Below are positions 15,947 to 24,340 of a stretch of 40,575 nt of DNA, piece after piece (the first letter of the stretch is position 1; every line of letters begins with the position of its first letter). The notes under the pieces are model-generated. The model ran no database searches and was not told the DNA's origin. It saw only the letters and a program-made list of their open reading frames with translations. Source of the DNA: Gallionella sp. (lineage in GTDB: Bacteria; Pseudomonadota; Gammaproteobacteria; Burkholderiales; Gallionellaceae); assembly GCA_003153155.1 (NCBI GenBank), contig PLWV01000004.1, positions 1-40,575 on the forward strand, given 5' to 3'. The translations under genes were made by a program, and so were the position numbers.

Positions 15947-17197
15947 TTACGACGAGGTAACCGAGCGGAACGCAAGCACGGCATTGCTGCCGCCAAAAGC
16001 GAAAGAATTGGACAATGCCGCCCGTACCGGCACATTGCTTCTCCCCTTGCTCAAGACATGATCCACTCCTGCGCAATCAGCGCCGATTTCGGTGACATTG
16101 GCCGTGGGTGGGATAGCCTGATGGTAGAGCGCAAGCGTGGTAATTAATGCCTCTATCGCACTTGCTGCACCTAATGAATGACCATGCATGGATTTCGTGG
16201 CACTCACTGCCAGTTTGCCGGCATGCTCGCCAAAAATAGTTTTTATCGACTGGATCTCGATGGCATCTCCCTCGACTGTCGAGGTGCCGTGGGCGTTAAC
16301 GTAGTCTATCTCATGCGGATGCAATCCACCGTCTGCCAACGCCGAGGCGATGGCACGAGCCTGTCCGCCGCTGTCTGGCCGGGCTATATGGGTCCGGTCA
16401 CAGGTGGTGCCATAACCGGCAATCTCTGCATAAATTCGTGCTCCACGGGCGCAAGCATGTTCCCAATCCTCAATCACCAGAGCGGCGGCACCTTCTGCAA
16501 GGGTGAGCCCGGCGCGGTTTTCGGAAAATGGGCGGCAGGCACGATAAGCCGTTGTCGCATCTCCTTCCGATAAAACCCGCATTGCTTGCCAAGCCCGAAT
16601 GACACCGTAGGATAAGGGTGCTTCGGAGCCTCCCACCAACATGAGGTTGACCGCACCTTCTCGAATTCGCCGAAAAGCCTCGCCAATGGCCACAGACGAA
16701 GAAGCACACGCCACCGTACTGGTGATACATGGCCCCCCCAATCCCAACTGCATTGCAATATGAGACGCGGCTGAATTGTTCATGGCCAGGACGATCGACA
16801 AGGGAGAAACCTTCTCTTTATTCTCGAAATAAAGCGTTTGATAGCCGCGTTCAATCGTCAGCGAACCGCCTGAACCCGTTCCCCAACTTACACCGTAATC
16901 ATCCCTATTGGAGTGCTTAGCGAGTCCGCTGTCCTGCCAGGCAGATAAGGCAGAGGCCACCGCAAAATGGCTGAACCGATCCATCGCATTTGCCAATGGT
17001 GGGCCAAGGACCGCAATCGGATTAAAGTGACTGCATGCAACCAGCGGTAATGCCAATGGACGAGGGCTGTTACTCAGGGTGTGATAACGAACTGCGGATT
17101 CGCCACGCATGATGCGGGCGAAAAAATCCTCCACATCGCCTTCCCCATATGGATTGATCAGGCCTAAACCGGTAATCGCTACACGACGTTTTTTCAC
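15947..17197 (-). CDS. Beta-ketoacyl-ACP synthase II (FabF-like)
   Basis: A 416-residue condensing enzyme of normal FabF length with a complete triad: Cys164 in VACASSS, His303 in NAHGTSTVEGD and His340 in KSMHGHSLGAAS. The start is a GTG, 10 bases after the ACP stop, so the two form a short minus-strand operon that meets the MMPL gene tail to tail. In aryl polyene clusters a second ketosynthase (ApeR-like) besides the KS/CLF pair probably performs the first condensation on the aryl starter; that would suit this gene, but a role in making acyl chains for the resorcinol is equally possible. Confidence 0.9.
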   Translation of the reverse strand: MKKRRVAITGLGLINPYGEGDVEDFFARIMRGESAVRYHTLSNSPRPLALPLVACSHFNPIAVLGPPLANAMDRFSHFAVASALSAWQDSGLAKHSNRDDYGVSWGTGSGGSLTIERGYQTLYFENKEKVSPLSIVLAMNNSAASHIAMQLGLGGPCITSTVACASSSVAIGEAFRRIREGAVNLMLVGGSEAPLSYGVIRAWQAMRVLSEGDATTAYRACRPFSENRAGLTLAEGAAALVIEDWEHACARGARIYAEIAGYGTTCDRTHIARPDSGGQARAIASALADGGLHPHEIDYVNAHGTSTVEGDAIEIQSIKTIFGEHAGKLAVSATKSMHGHSLGAASAIEALITTLALYHQAIPPTANVTEIGADCAGVDHVLSKGRSNVPVRAALSNSFAFGGSNAVLAFRSVTSS

Positions 17198-17207
17198 AAC
17201 TAGTAAT

Positions 17208-17471
17208 TTATTTTGTTGCTTGCTGGCTTCTGATATCTTTTAATTGCTGGAGCAATTCGCCAACTGTATTGGGTAGCGGAATATCTGAAGGAACCGTTAT
17301 TCCGGTCTTATCCTCGAACTCGAATATCAATTCGACCAGCATCAGAGAGTCGATGCCCAATTCGGTCAAGGTAGCGTCAGGAACAATCTTATCCACTGAG
17401 GCGGATGCAACCCGGTCTTTCAAGAAATTTTGTATTAGCGCGAGATCATTCATATCGTTATCATGTGGCAT
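17208..17471 (-). CDS. Acyl carrier protein
   Basis: An 87-residue ACP (81 if translation begins at the internal ATG at 17453). The phosphopantetheine site is the Ser in LGIDSLMLVELIFEFE, almost the FabC/AcpP consensus. It is followed after 10 bases by the ketosynthase at 15947-17197, so the two proteins probably act together. No strong ribosome-binding site precedes either candidate start. A TTGACT element followed by a TACACT at about 18 bases lies on the minus strand near 17545-17516 and could serve as the promoter. Confidence 0.88.
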   Translation of the reverse strand: MPHDNDMNDLALIQNFLKDRVASASVDKIVPDATLTELGIDSLMLVELIFEFEDKTGITVPSDIPLPNTVGELLQQLKDIRSQQATK

Positions 17472-17571
17472 AGACTAAAGCGCCTGTGTTTCATTCTACT
17501 AAATTTTTAGTGTAATCAGAAAACATTTGTGCAGTCAAACAGCACAATACTACATCGGCGATGGCCGCCCA

Positions 17572-18282
17572 TTATGACTCCTGATGCCGCTCGATTTCTA
17601 CAGGAACCCGGTTTTGGCGGGTCAACAAAGATGGCTGGGGTAGCGACAGAACCGCTGCAAACATACCCAATATAACCCCTGCAACCATATCGACTGCGAC
17701 ATGCTGTTTAGTCGCCAGTGCCGAGTATGCAATGCCCACGCACCATGCCCAGTTGAATACGCGAACGATACGCGGAGCACCTACTTCAAACAACAGGCGA
17801 TTAAGCCACACCGCGGAAAAGACCGCTGTAGCCACATGTAGCGATGGGCAGGCATTGCCAGCGGCATCCACACCTTTGAGAATGGAAAACCCGTAGCTCT
17901 GCTCCCAATCAATGTTTGCAGCAGGAACTGCTGTAGGCCAAAAAAGAAAACAGACCAAACCCGCCACACATAAACCTCCCACAGCCAAACCGTAATAGAT
18001 TAATTCGCGGCGAGTCGCTTGTAGCGCCGGAGGCAAAGATACATACAGCCAAAGTGACACATACAAAAAGAGTGCATCTGGCTTAAACCCCACGGCGCTA
18101 TCCAGCACTGTCAGCGGCATCATCGTCACCGGGAAAACCGGATTTTTCAAAAGGTAAATATAGCCCGTAAAAAAGGCCCACATAAAAAGCGTAATGCCGA
18201 ATGCTTTAAGGAAAAAGTGGCTCTTCATTCTTGTCAGGATTTGAAGGTGCCATGGAATGGTCTGGCGGGAGGATGTTTTCAT
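17572..18282 (-). CDS. PAP2 superfamily membrane phosphatase
   Basis: A 236-residue integral membrane protein with about six helices. The PAP2 active-site motifs are CPSLHVATAVFSA near residues 145-157 (the PSxH block) and SALATKQHVAVDMVAG near 186-201 (the SRxxxxxHxxxD block, with Thr-Lys in place of the usual Arg). The first motif KxxxxxxRP is not obvious, which is common in the inositol-phosphorylceramide-synthase-like branch of the superfamily. It could dephosphorylate a lipid phosphate or transfer a lipid head group. It is oriented like the ACP/KS pair but separated from it by 100 bases, so membership in the pigment locus is inferred. Confidence 0.78.
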   Translation of the reverse strand: MKTSSRQTIPWHLQILTRMKSHFFLKAFGITLFMWAFFTGYIYLLKNPVFPVTMMPLTVLDSAVGFKPDALFLYVSLWLYVSLPPALQATRRELIYYGLAVGGLCVAGLVCFLFWPTAVPAANIDWEQSYGFSILKGVDAAGNACPSLHVATAVFSAVWLNRLLFEVGAPRIVRVFNWAWCVGIAYSALATKQHVAVDMVAGVILGMFAAVLSLPQPSLLTRQNRVPVEIERHQES

Positions 18283-18548
18283 ACTGGGGACAACATAATC
18301 ATTAGTGGCAAACAGGCATCGTTTTATAGCACATTTTGTTCGAAATAATCCAGACGATGATGGCGCGCCCTTCCATTATATCGTATCGGAGGCGGTTGCC
18401 ATTGCTGCAATAATGTCCCTCGGGTTAGAATGCCGTGCAACCTTTCCCGCACTAGGCAGGATAGCAAAGCTGCCGGTTGGGTCATCGTTTTTTTGACTTA
18501 ATGGAATGAAGCTTTTCGCCACATCGCACTTCTTTAGGAGACATCATA

Positions 18549-19007
18549 ATGCACCTCAATAAACGATTCATACCCGCTATCTGCCTTGTCTTCCTGATTG
18601 GTTGCGCTACACAACATAAAACTGACACGGCCAAAACTTCAGACAATACAAAACCCTCTCCTGATGCCACGAAACCAACACCAACCGGGCATATAGTAAA
18701 ATCCAAAGATGGGTCGATTGAAGGCGAAATCGTTGGCACATTAGCTCCCAAGAGCAAATTTGCCAAATTGCAAATCGGCATGACTCCAGAGGAAGTCGAG
18801 AATTTGATTGGGCGGCCCGACAATACAGAGAGCCATGCCACCGGAAAAGGGTTCATCCCGTTTCACTTTAGTGGTGATACGCAACGTCTTGAGGCCTTTT
18901 ACAAACATGAGGGGCAATTGACATTTTCGAACACCAACAATTTCATCACTCCAAACGCGCTGATCAAAATCGAGGCCAACCCGAAAGCCACCGGGATATC
19001 GAAATAA
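18549..19007 (+). CDS. BamE/SmpA-like small lipoprotein
   Basis: A 152-residue protein with a strong AGGAGA ribosome-binding site 8 bases before the ATG. The signal has a basic head, a hydrophobic core and lipobox LIGC (Cys at about 18). A Thr/Pro/Asp/Lys-rich linker of about 35 residues follows, then a compact domain from about 70 with LQIGMTPEEVENLIGRPDN, the helix-turn pattern of the SmpA/OmlA/BamE fold. It is unlikely to be the housekeeping BamE because of the linker and the divergent C-terminal half. It is probably a periplasm-facing lipoprotein of the outer membrane; its link to the pigment genes is by position only. Confidence 0.72.
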   Translation: MHLNKRFIPAICLVFLIGCATQHKTDTAKTSDNTKPSPDATKPTPTGHIVKSKDGSIEGEIVGTLAPKSKFAKLQIGMTPEEVENLIGRPDNTESHATGKGFIPFHFSGDTQRLEAFYKHEGQLTFSNTNNFITPNALIKIEANPKATGISK

Positions 19008-19014
19008 CCTTAAG

Positions 19015-19053
19015 TGATGTGTGCCGACCTCCGCATTGAGTCGGCACACATCA
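19015..19053. terminator. Perfect 14-bp hairpin after lipoprotein gene
   Basis: TGATGTGTGCCGAC (19015-19028) pairs perfectly with GTCGGCACACATCA (19040-19053) around an 11-base loop, 8 bases after the lipoprotein stop. There is no T tract, so it may be a factor-assisted terminator or an mRNA-stabilising structure. Confidence 0.6.
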
Positions 19054-19236
19054 TGTCACCGGAATATCGATACCGCCATGGATCATCCGGTCAACCAAAA
19101 GAATAGTTTTAGCCGGAGCAGAAGAAGGTTGGCTCAGGGCGGCGCTATTGATTTTTGTCATCGCACAGGTAAGTCAGCTGCTCGCGTCATGTCAACGCCA
19201 AATAGGAATGTCCTGTTTCCTGTAAAGTAGATTCAA

Positions 19237-20121
19237 ATGCATTCCAACACACCACCCCCTGCTGCGCCTGGCGACGGCCATCAAACCACTGCAAAGCATA
19301 TTCAGTTACCGATGTGGCGTTCCACTCCGGTACTGCTATTGAGCACGGGGTTGCATGTATTTTGCGCAGTGCTGACCGCCCTGAATCCCGCCATCTGGCA
19401 ATGGACGCTTGGCGCGGTAATTGTGAATCACCTGTTGATCCTGGCGACGGTAGTCATGTGGCCTGGCAGCCGCCTGCTCGGGCCGAACATGATACGTCTT
19501 CCCGCAGCGGCTGCACTACGCGGAGAAGTGGCGCTCACCTTTGATGATGGACCCGATTCCATCGTCACACCCCAAGTACTTGATCTGCTCGATCAATACG
19601 GAGCCAAGGCCAGTTTCTTCTGCATCGCCAACAAAGTCATCGCACACCCGGAACTGACCCGTGAAATCATCAGGCGCGGGCACAGCGTGGAAAACCACAC
19701 AAACAGCCACCCTCATGCATTTGCCTTTTTCGGGCCGAGTGCCTTGCAACACGAAATCGACTCAGCCCAAACTGCAATCTACGCGACCACGGGCGTTGCC
19801 CCGGTATTCTTTCGCGCGCCGATGGGCTTCCGCAACCCCTTCCTCGCCCCGGTAGTTGAGCGCGCGGGCCTGCGCTACACCAACTGGACACGGCGCGGTT
19901 ACGATACCTTTGCAAAATCTGCAGAACCGGTTTTGCAGCGGCTGCAACGCGACCTTGCTGCTGGTGACATATTGCTGTTGCACGACGGCCGTTCGATCCA
20001 ACCACATGGCGAATCGCCGGTCATTCTGGAAGTGTTACCGCGCCTCCTCAAGCATCTCCAGACGCTCAATCTGAAATCCGTTTCGCTGCAGACTGCCTGC
20101 AACCATGTCAGCAAGCTTTAA
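19237..20121 (+). CDS. Polysaccharide deacetylase (NodB) family protein
   Basis: A 294-residue protein with two N-terminal membrane helices (about residues 27-45 and 50-73) followed by a NodB domain. Motif 1 is LTFDDGPD near 100-107 with both metal/catalytic Asp residues, motif 2 is HTNSHPH near 152-158, motif 3 is RAPMGFRNP near 185-193 and motif 5 is LLLHDGR near 247-253. Family members remove N- or O-acetyl groups from sugars with a divalent metal. Membrane attachment and the polyene context suggest it acts on a glycolipid or cell-wall sugar in the periplasm, possibly the sugar head added by the cluster glycosyltransferase; the substrate is not shown by the sequence. Confidence 0.85.
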   Translation: MHSNTPPPAAPGDGHQTTAKHIQLPMWRSTPVLLLSTGLHVFCAVLTALNPAIWQWTLGAVIVNHLLILATVVMWPGSRLLGPNMIRLPAAAALRGEVALTFDDGPDSIVTPQVLDLLDQYGAKASFFCIANKVIAHPELTREIIRRGHSVENHTNSHPHAFAFFGPSALQHEIDSAQTAIYATTGVAPVFFRAPMGFRNPFLAPVVERAGLRYTNWTRRGYDTFAKSAEPVLQRLQRDLAAGDILLLHDGRSIQPHGESPVILEVLPRLLKHLQTLNLKSVSLQTACNHVSKL

Positions 20122-20815
20122 TTCCATCATTGATGCCGCCACCTTGCCCTATGCTCGGGCAGGCCGGTACGCCTACCATTTCGTCCGCGGTAAATTGCAT
20201 TACGATCCAGTGTATCGTGCCATACTGAAAAATGGGCTGCTGCCCAATGAAGGCCGGCTGATAGATCTCGGCTGCGGCTTGGGCGTGCTGTCGGCATTGC
20301 TGACTGAGGCGCGCAACCAGCATCAGGCCGGAAATTGGAATCCCGATTGGTCAACACCTCCACAGCACCTCGAACTTCACGGTATCGAACTGCTGGACTG
20401 GAAAGTTGAAACCGCCAGGCAAGCTCTGGGTGATAGAGCAATCGTCTGTCAGGGAGATATCCGCAGCATTGAATTGCCAGACTGTTCAGTCGCGATTCTC
20501 CTGGATGTATTGCTGTATTTGAATGCTGCCGAACAGCGGCAAATCCTGCAACGGATTGCTCGCACACTTCAGCCGGGAGGTACCTTGCTGTTGCGTGAAG
20601 GAGATGCCGCAGGCGGCCTGCGCTATTACGTTACGAGCTTTGCCGAGCATGTCTGCTGCCTGTGGCGTGGGCAGGACTGGCAAGCTCTGCATTATCGAAG
20701 TGCGACAGAGTGGATCGCACTGCTGGAGGAATTGGGATTTTCCGTTGACTCTCTACCGATGAGTCAAGGCACGCCGTTTGCCAATGTGTTGTTCCGCGCT
20801 ACGCGGATTGTCTGA
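20105..20815 (+). CDS. Class I SAM-dependent methyltransferase
   Basis: A 236-residue cytosolic Rossmann methyltransferase. The SAM motif I is LIDLGCGLGVLSALL (about residues 53-67), an acidic residue at the end of the second strand is in HGIELLDW, and motif post-I reads CQGDIRSIELPD. It overlaps the deacetylase gene by 17 bases, so the two are co-translated. Methylation of the aryl head group is a known decoration of aryl polyenes, and this gene or the UbiE-like one downstream could do it; the specific acceptor cannot be read from the sequence. Confidence 0.82.
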   Translation: MSASFNSIIDAATLPYARAGRYAYHFVRGKLHYDPVYRAILKNGLLPNEGRLIDLGCGLGVLSALLTEARNQHQAGNWNPDWSTPPQHLELHGIELLDWKVETARQALGDRAIVCQGDIRSIELPDCSVAILLDVLLYLNAAEQRQILQRIARTLQPGGTLLLREGDAAGGLRYYVTSFAEHVCCLWRGQDWQALHYRSATEWIALLEELGFSVDSLPMSQGTPFANVLFRATRIV

Positions 20816-20884
20816 AGCGGTGCGCGCAAAAACGACGGGCAGAACCAATCGATCCTGCCTCTGTTGTTTTTCTACTGCGTTACC

Positions 20885-21679
20885 TCAAACGGTCGGCAGA
20901 TTGGAAGTTTTGATATCAGCCTTGATTGCCTGATATTCTGAAAACACGCCGATTTCCAGATGCCTTTTAACCTGGGTCAGGCCCGCGAAACGCAAGGTAA
21001 CCATCACTCGCTCGGGTGGCACACAGGCTTCGATGCTGTCCCAAAAATAACGCCAGATGGTTTTGCTGTCCTTTTGCTTTGAAACGATTTGTGTCAGCAA
21101 CGGTATCACGCCACGCATATAAGTTTTGAGCAGCCAGGTGCCGAAACCACTTCGCGGCTTGGTCATTTCCAGAATACATAAACGTCCGCCGGGTTTCAAG
21201 ACACGCTCAAACTCCGCAAAGGCCTTGCTCAGATCGCCGATATGGCGCAGCGCATAACCCATACTCAAAAAATCAAAATGATTATCAGGAAAAGGCAATG
21301 CCTCAGCGCGCCCCTCCATTAACACCATTCCCTCGGGGACATTGCTGGCCGCCATCATGCCTGTGCTTGGGTCCACACCAGTCACAAGGGTAGGATCGCC
21401 TGTCAGAATACAAGCCTGCGCCGCAACCAGCCCTGTGCCCACGCCGACATCAAGAACTTTCATCCCGGGTTTCAGGCCGGCACGCACGAGTGCTACGCGC
21501 CGATACCAAGGACCGGTATTAAACGCCATCAACCGTTCTATGCGGTCATAGTCAGGCGCCGTATCGTCAAATATTTTTTTCAAATATGCCTGACGTTCTT
21601 GTTCTGTCTGGTAGTACGCTGTCAGTGGGAGATGCGGTGCTTTGACCGGCAAAAAATCAGGGGAGCCAAGGGGTTTCAT
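20885..21679 (-). CDS. UbiE/COQ5-like methyltransferase
   Basis: A 264-residue class I methyltransferase. Motif I is VLDVGVGTGLVAAQA (about 75-89), followed by VTGVDPSTGM with the SAM-ribose acidic residue, and FDFLSMGYALRHIGD resembles the UbiE signature that ends with the C-methyltransferase helix. It is convergent with the methyltransferase at 20105-20815. It lies alone on the minus strand between plus-strand operons. UbiE proper methylates ubiquinone and menaquinone precursors, but this copy sits in a polyene locus and has a long C-terminus, so aryl C-methylation of the pigment head is a fair alternative. Confidence 0.8.
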   Translation of the reverse strand: MKPLGSPDFLPVKAPHLPLTAYYQTEQERQAYLKKIFDDTAPDYDRIERLMAFNTGPWYRRVALVRAGLKPGMKVLDVGVGTGLVAAQACILTGDPTLVTGVDPSTGMMAASNVPEGMVLMEGRAEALPFPDNHFDFLSMGYALRHIGDLSKAFAEFERVLKPGGRLCILEMTKPRSGFGTWLLKTYMRGVIPLLTQIVSKQKDSKTIWRYFWDSIEACVPPERVMVTLRFAGLTQVKRHLEIGVFSEYQAIKADIKTSNLPTV

Positions 21680-21812
21680 GCGCGAACCTTTAAATCATTT
21701 ATTTTTTTATTTTATCACCATTAACCTGATGGTAAGACATTCTCCAGCGTGTCGCTTTTCACCGTGCGGGTTGCCCAGGCGCGGCATTACGGCTCGATAA
21801 TCAGAGTTTTTC

Positions 21813-21821
21813 TGTTAAAAT
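21813..21821 (+). promoter_or_regulatory. Extended -10 promoter candidate
   Basis: TGTTAAAAT at 21813-21821 fits an extended -10 element 38 bases before the TTG start of the ketosynthase gene. No clear -35 is seen. Confidence 0.35.
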
Positions 21822-21858
21822 TTGAATCTGTAAGCCCCAAATATCTTGAAAGAATCGT

Positions 21859-23055
21859 TTGCAGCCCCTCCAATTAAGTGCGTTCACTCTTGTTTCACCG
21901 CTAGGCGCAGGAACTAATGCTACGCTCGACGCCTTGCGTGCCGGACGATCCGGGCTGGCTCACTGTGATTTTCTTGATGTCGATCTGGACACTTATATCG
22001 GGCGCATCAGTGGACTGGAGAATCATCCGGTGCGCGCCGACCTTGCCGTTTACGATTGCCGCAACAATCGCCTCGCACAACTTGGTTTGGAACAGGACAA
22101 TTTTACCGAAGCGGTTGCAGCTGCGCGACAACGTTACGGCCGCGAGCGTATCGGCGTGTTTTTGGGTACTAGCACCTCCGGCATCCTGGACACCGAGCTT
22201 GCCTATCGGCAGCGCGACCCGGAAACCGGGGCCCTGCCTGAAAGTTTCCACTATGAATTTTCACATAGTTGCTATTCGGTGGCTAACTATGTGCAACGTG
22301 TGCTTGACCTCGCCGGACCGGCCATGGTCGTATCGACCGCATGCTCATCGTCCGCCAAAGTATTTGGCAGTGCTGCGCGCATGATCCAAGCAGGGCTGTG
22401 CGATGCCGCCATCGTTGGCGGCGTCGATTCATTGTGTCTGACCACACTGTATGGTTTCAACTCGTTGGGGCTGGTATCCAGCCGCCCTTGTCGCCCATAT
22501 GACGCAAATCGCGATGGCATTTCCATCGGCGAGGCCGCTGGTTTCGTGCTACTGGAAAAAGCCGCGCCCAACAATGGGCTGGGCAGCGTCATGCTGCTAG
22601 GCGTCGGCGAAAGCAGCGACGCCTATCACATGTCCACCCCGCATCCCGAAGGCGCGGGTGCGCGGCTGGCGATTCAAGGAGCACTTCACGCCGCAGGACT
22701 GACGCCTGACGACATCGACTATATCAATCTGCATGGTACCGGAACGAAATCAAACGACGCAGCCGAAGATCAGGCGGTCTTCAGTGTGTTTGGCGGCAAT
22801 ACACCGTGCAGCTCCACCAAGGGTGCAACGGGTCACTTGCTGGGCGCGGCGGGAGTAACCGAGGCGATCATTTCTGCGTTGTGCATCCAGCACGGACTCA
22901 TGCCCGGCGGTTTGAACACCGAGCACATCGATCCGGCATTGAAGAGCGCGTACCTGCTAAAAAATAAACAGCAAAAAGTGAATTTTGTGCTTTCCAACTC
23001 ATTCGGTTTTGGCGGCAACAACTGCAGCCTGATTTTAGGAAGTGTCAGCCGATGA
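21859..23055 (+). CDS. Polyene ketosynthase (KS alpha, ApeO-like)
   Basis: A 398-residue ketosynthase with a complete triad: Cys162 in STACSSS, His292 in NLHGTGTKSND and His326 in GATGHLLGAAG, plus the terminal NSFGFGGNN loop. It begins at a TTG, preceded by a weak GAAAGAA ribosome-binding site. The next gene is a truncated ketosynthase homologue overlapping by ATGA, then a dehydratase and a reductase, which is the ApeO-ApeC-ApeP-ApeQ arrangement. In that system the KS works as a heterodimer with the chain-length-factor-like protein and condenses malonyl-ACP units onto the aryl polyene chain. Confidence 0.9.
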   Translation: MQPLQLSAFTLVSPLGAGTNATLDALRAGRSGLAHCDFLDVDLDTYIGRISGLENHPVRADLAVYDCRNNRLAQLGLEQDNFTEAVAAARQRYGRERIGVFLGTSTSGILDTELAYRQRDPETGALPESFHYEFSHSCYSVANYVQRVLDLAGPAMVVSTACSSSAKVFGSAARMIQAGLCDAAIVGGVDSLCLTTLYGFNSLGLVSSRPCRPYDANRDGISIGEAAGFVLLEKAAPNNGLGSVMLLGVGESSDAYHMSTPHPEGAGARLAIQGALHAAGLTPDDIDYINLHGTGTKSNDAAEDQAVFSVFGGNTPCSSTKGATGHLLGAAGVTEAIISALCIQHGLMPGGLNTEHIDPALKSAYLLKNKQQKVNFVLSNSFGFGGNNCSLILGSVSR

Positions 23056-23879
23056 AGATCTTTATTGAAAGTGTAGGTATTCTGGGACCCGGCCTGAATG
23101 GCTGGCAGTCCAGCCGGGCCATACTGGCGGGAACCGCCCCTTACCTGCAAGCAGCGCTTGTCATTCCGCCAGGCGATTTGCTGCCGCCGGCCGAGCGTCG
23201 CCGCACCGGCGTTCCGGTCAAGCTCGCTCTTGCTATCGGCTGCGAGGCCATTGCCCAATCACAACGCAACGCATCCGAGTTACCCGCTGTGTTCGCTTCA
23301 TCCGCCGGAGATGGCGACAACATGCATTACATTTTCGATATGCTGTCCAAAAATGGCCGTGAGGTATCACCGACGCGTTTCCACAACTCGGTACACAACG
23401 CGCCATCCGGCTACTGGTCGATTGCGACCAAATCGATGGCACCCACCACCAGCCTGGCTTGCTTCGATGCAAGCTTTGTCGCCGGGCTGATTGAAGCCTC
23501 CACACAAACACTTGCAAGCGGGAATGCAGTGGTGCTCATTGCCTATGATGCTCCCTACCCGCAATCGCTGCATGCTGCACGACCGATCAGCGCAACTTTT
23601 GGTGTTGCCTTGGTGCTGACTGGCAACAAGACAAATCGCAGTCTGGCCGAGCTGGAGATCAGTATCAGCCGCAACAGCAATGCCAGCACACCTATCGCTG
23701 ACGCTGGACTGGAAGCCATACGAGTTGGCACACCCGCCGCACGCAGCCTGCCACTACTGGCTGTCTTGGCCTCCCTGAATTCTGAAAAAATTAGGACCCC
23801 GGACAAAATTGTCCAAGCCAAAATTTGTTTTGACTACATCGCCGGCAACCAGCTTGATGTCGTGGTTCATCCATGTTGA
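23052..23879 (+). CDS. Chain-length-factor-like KS subunit (ApeC-like)
   Basis: A 275-residue protein with only the N-terminal half-like thiolase fold of ketosynthases (PF13723-type), so it lacks the usual HGTGT and GH blocks. Recognisable parts are the start FIESVGILGPGL, FASSAGDGDN near 81-90, the RFHNSVHNAPSGYWSIATKS stretch near 109-128, and PTTSLACFDASFVAGL near 131-146. In the last block, the region that carries the nucleophile in true ketosynthases contains Cys137, but the surrounding pattern is not the standard one. It overlaps the KS gene by ATGA and very probably forms the KS-CLF heterodimer with it, setting chain length. Confidence 0.83.
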   Translation: MKIFIESVGILGPGLNGWQSSRAILAGTAPYLQAALVIPPGDLLPPAERRRTGVPVKLALAIGCEAIAQSQRNASELPAVFASSAGDGDNMHYIFDMLSKNGREVSPTRFHNSVHNAPSGYWSIATKSMAPTTSLACFDASFVAGLIEASTQTLASGNAVVLIAYDAPYPQSLHAARPISATFGVALVLTGNKTNRSLAELEISISRNSNASTPIADAGLEAIRVGTPAARSLPLLAVLASLNSEKIRTPDKIVQAKICFDYIAGNQLDVVVHPC

Positions 23880-24340
23880 TTGGCCCGGCCGAAATACAGG
23901 CACTGATTCCTCACGCAGGCGATATGTGCCTGCTGGCCGGCGTGACACACTGGGATCCGACACACATCACCTGCACCGCACTCAGCCATCGCGACCCTGA
24001 CAATCCCCTGGCGCACCACGGTAAAGTGCATGCGCTGAGCGGAATCGAATTTGCCGCACAGGCGATGGCCGTGCATGGCGGTCTCACCGGCCTGGTCGGT
24101 CAGCGTCCACGCGCTGGTGTGCTGGTGAGCGTGCGCGACGTGGTTGCCCGGGTAAAATACCTCAGCGACTTTGCACAGGATTTACAGATCGAGGCGGAAC
24201 AATTAATGGCCGGAGATAACGGAGTGACTTATTCTTTCAGCATTCATATAGGCGATCAGGAACTGCTGTCCGGGCGCGCTATGGTGGTACTCGATGCAGC
24301 CTTGGATGCAAGCGGGGATGCAACCGGGGCCATGTCATGA
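23873..24340 (+). CDS. Hotdog-fold dehydratase (ApeP-like)
   Basis: A 155-residue hotdog protein. The N-terminal IPHAGDMCLLAGVTHW resembles the start of FabZ/ApeP-type dehydratases, where the HxGxM block contributes to the active site, and KVHALSGIEFAAQAMAVHGG contains the acidic residue in the central helix (SGIEFAAQA). It overlaps the CLF-like gene by 7 bases and the FabG-like gene by ATGA, so it is part of the core elongation set. In the described aryl polyene system ApeI and ApeP form the dehydratase together; an ApeI-like partner is encoded at 11672-11992. Confidence 0.8.
   Translation: MLIGPAEIQALIPHAGDMCLLAGVTHWDPTHITCTALSHRDPDNPLAHHGKVHALSGIEFAAQAMAVHGGLTGLVGQRPRAGVLVSVRDVVARVKYLSDFAQDLQIEAEQLMAGDNGVTYSFSIHIGDQELLSGRAMVVLDAALDASGDATGAMS

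Noticed and set aside
15864..16061. Plus-strand open frame starting with GTGA at the MMPL stop as a complete gene
   Set aside because: From 15947 on it is antisense to the ketosynthase, and the product has no recognisable motif. Only the possibility of a stub is kept as a finding.
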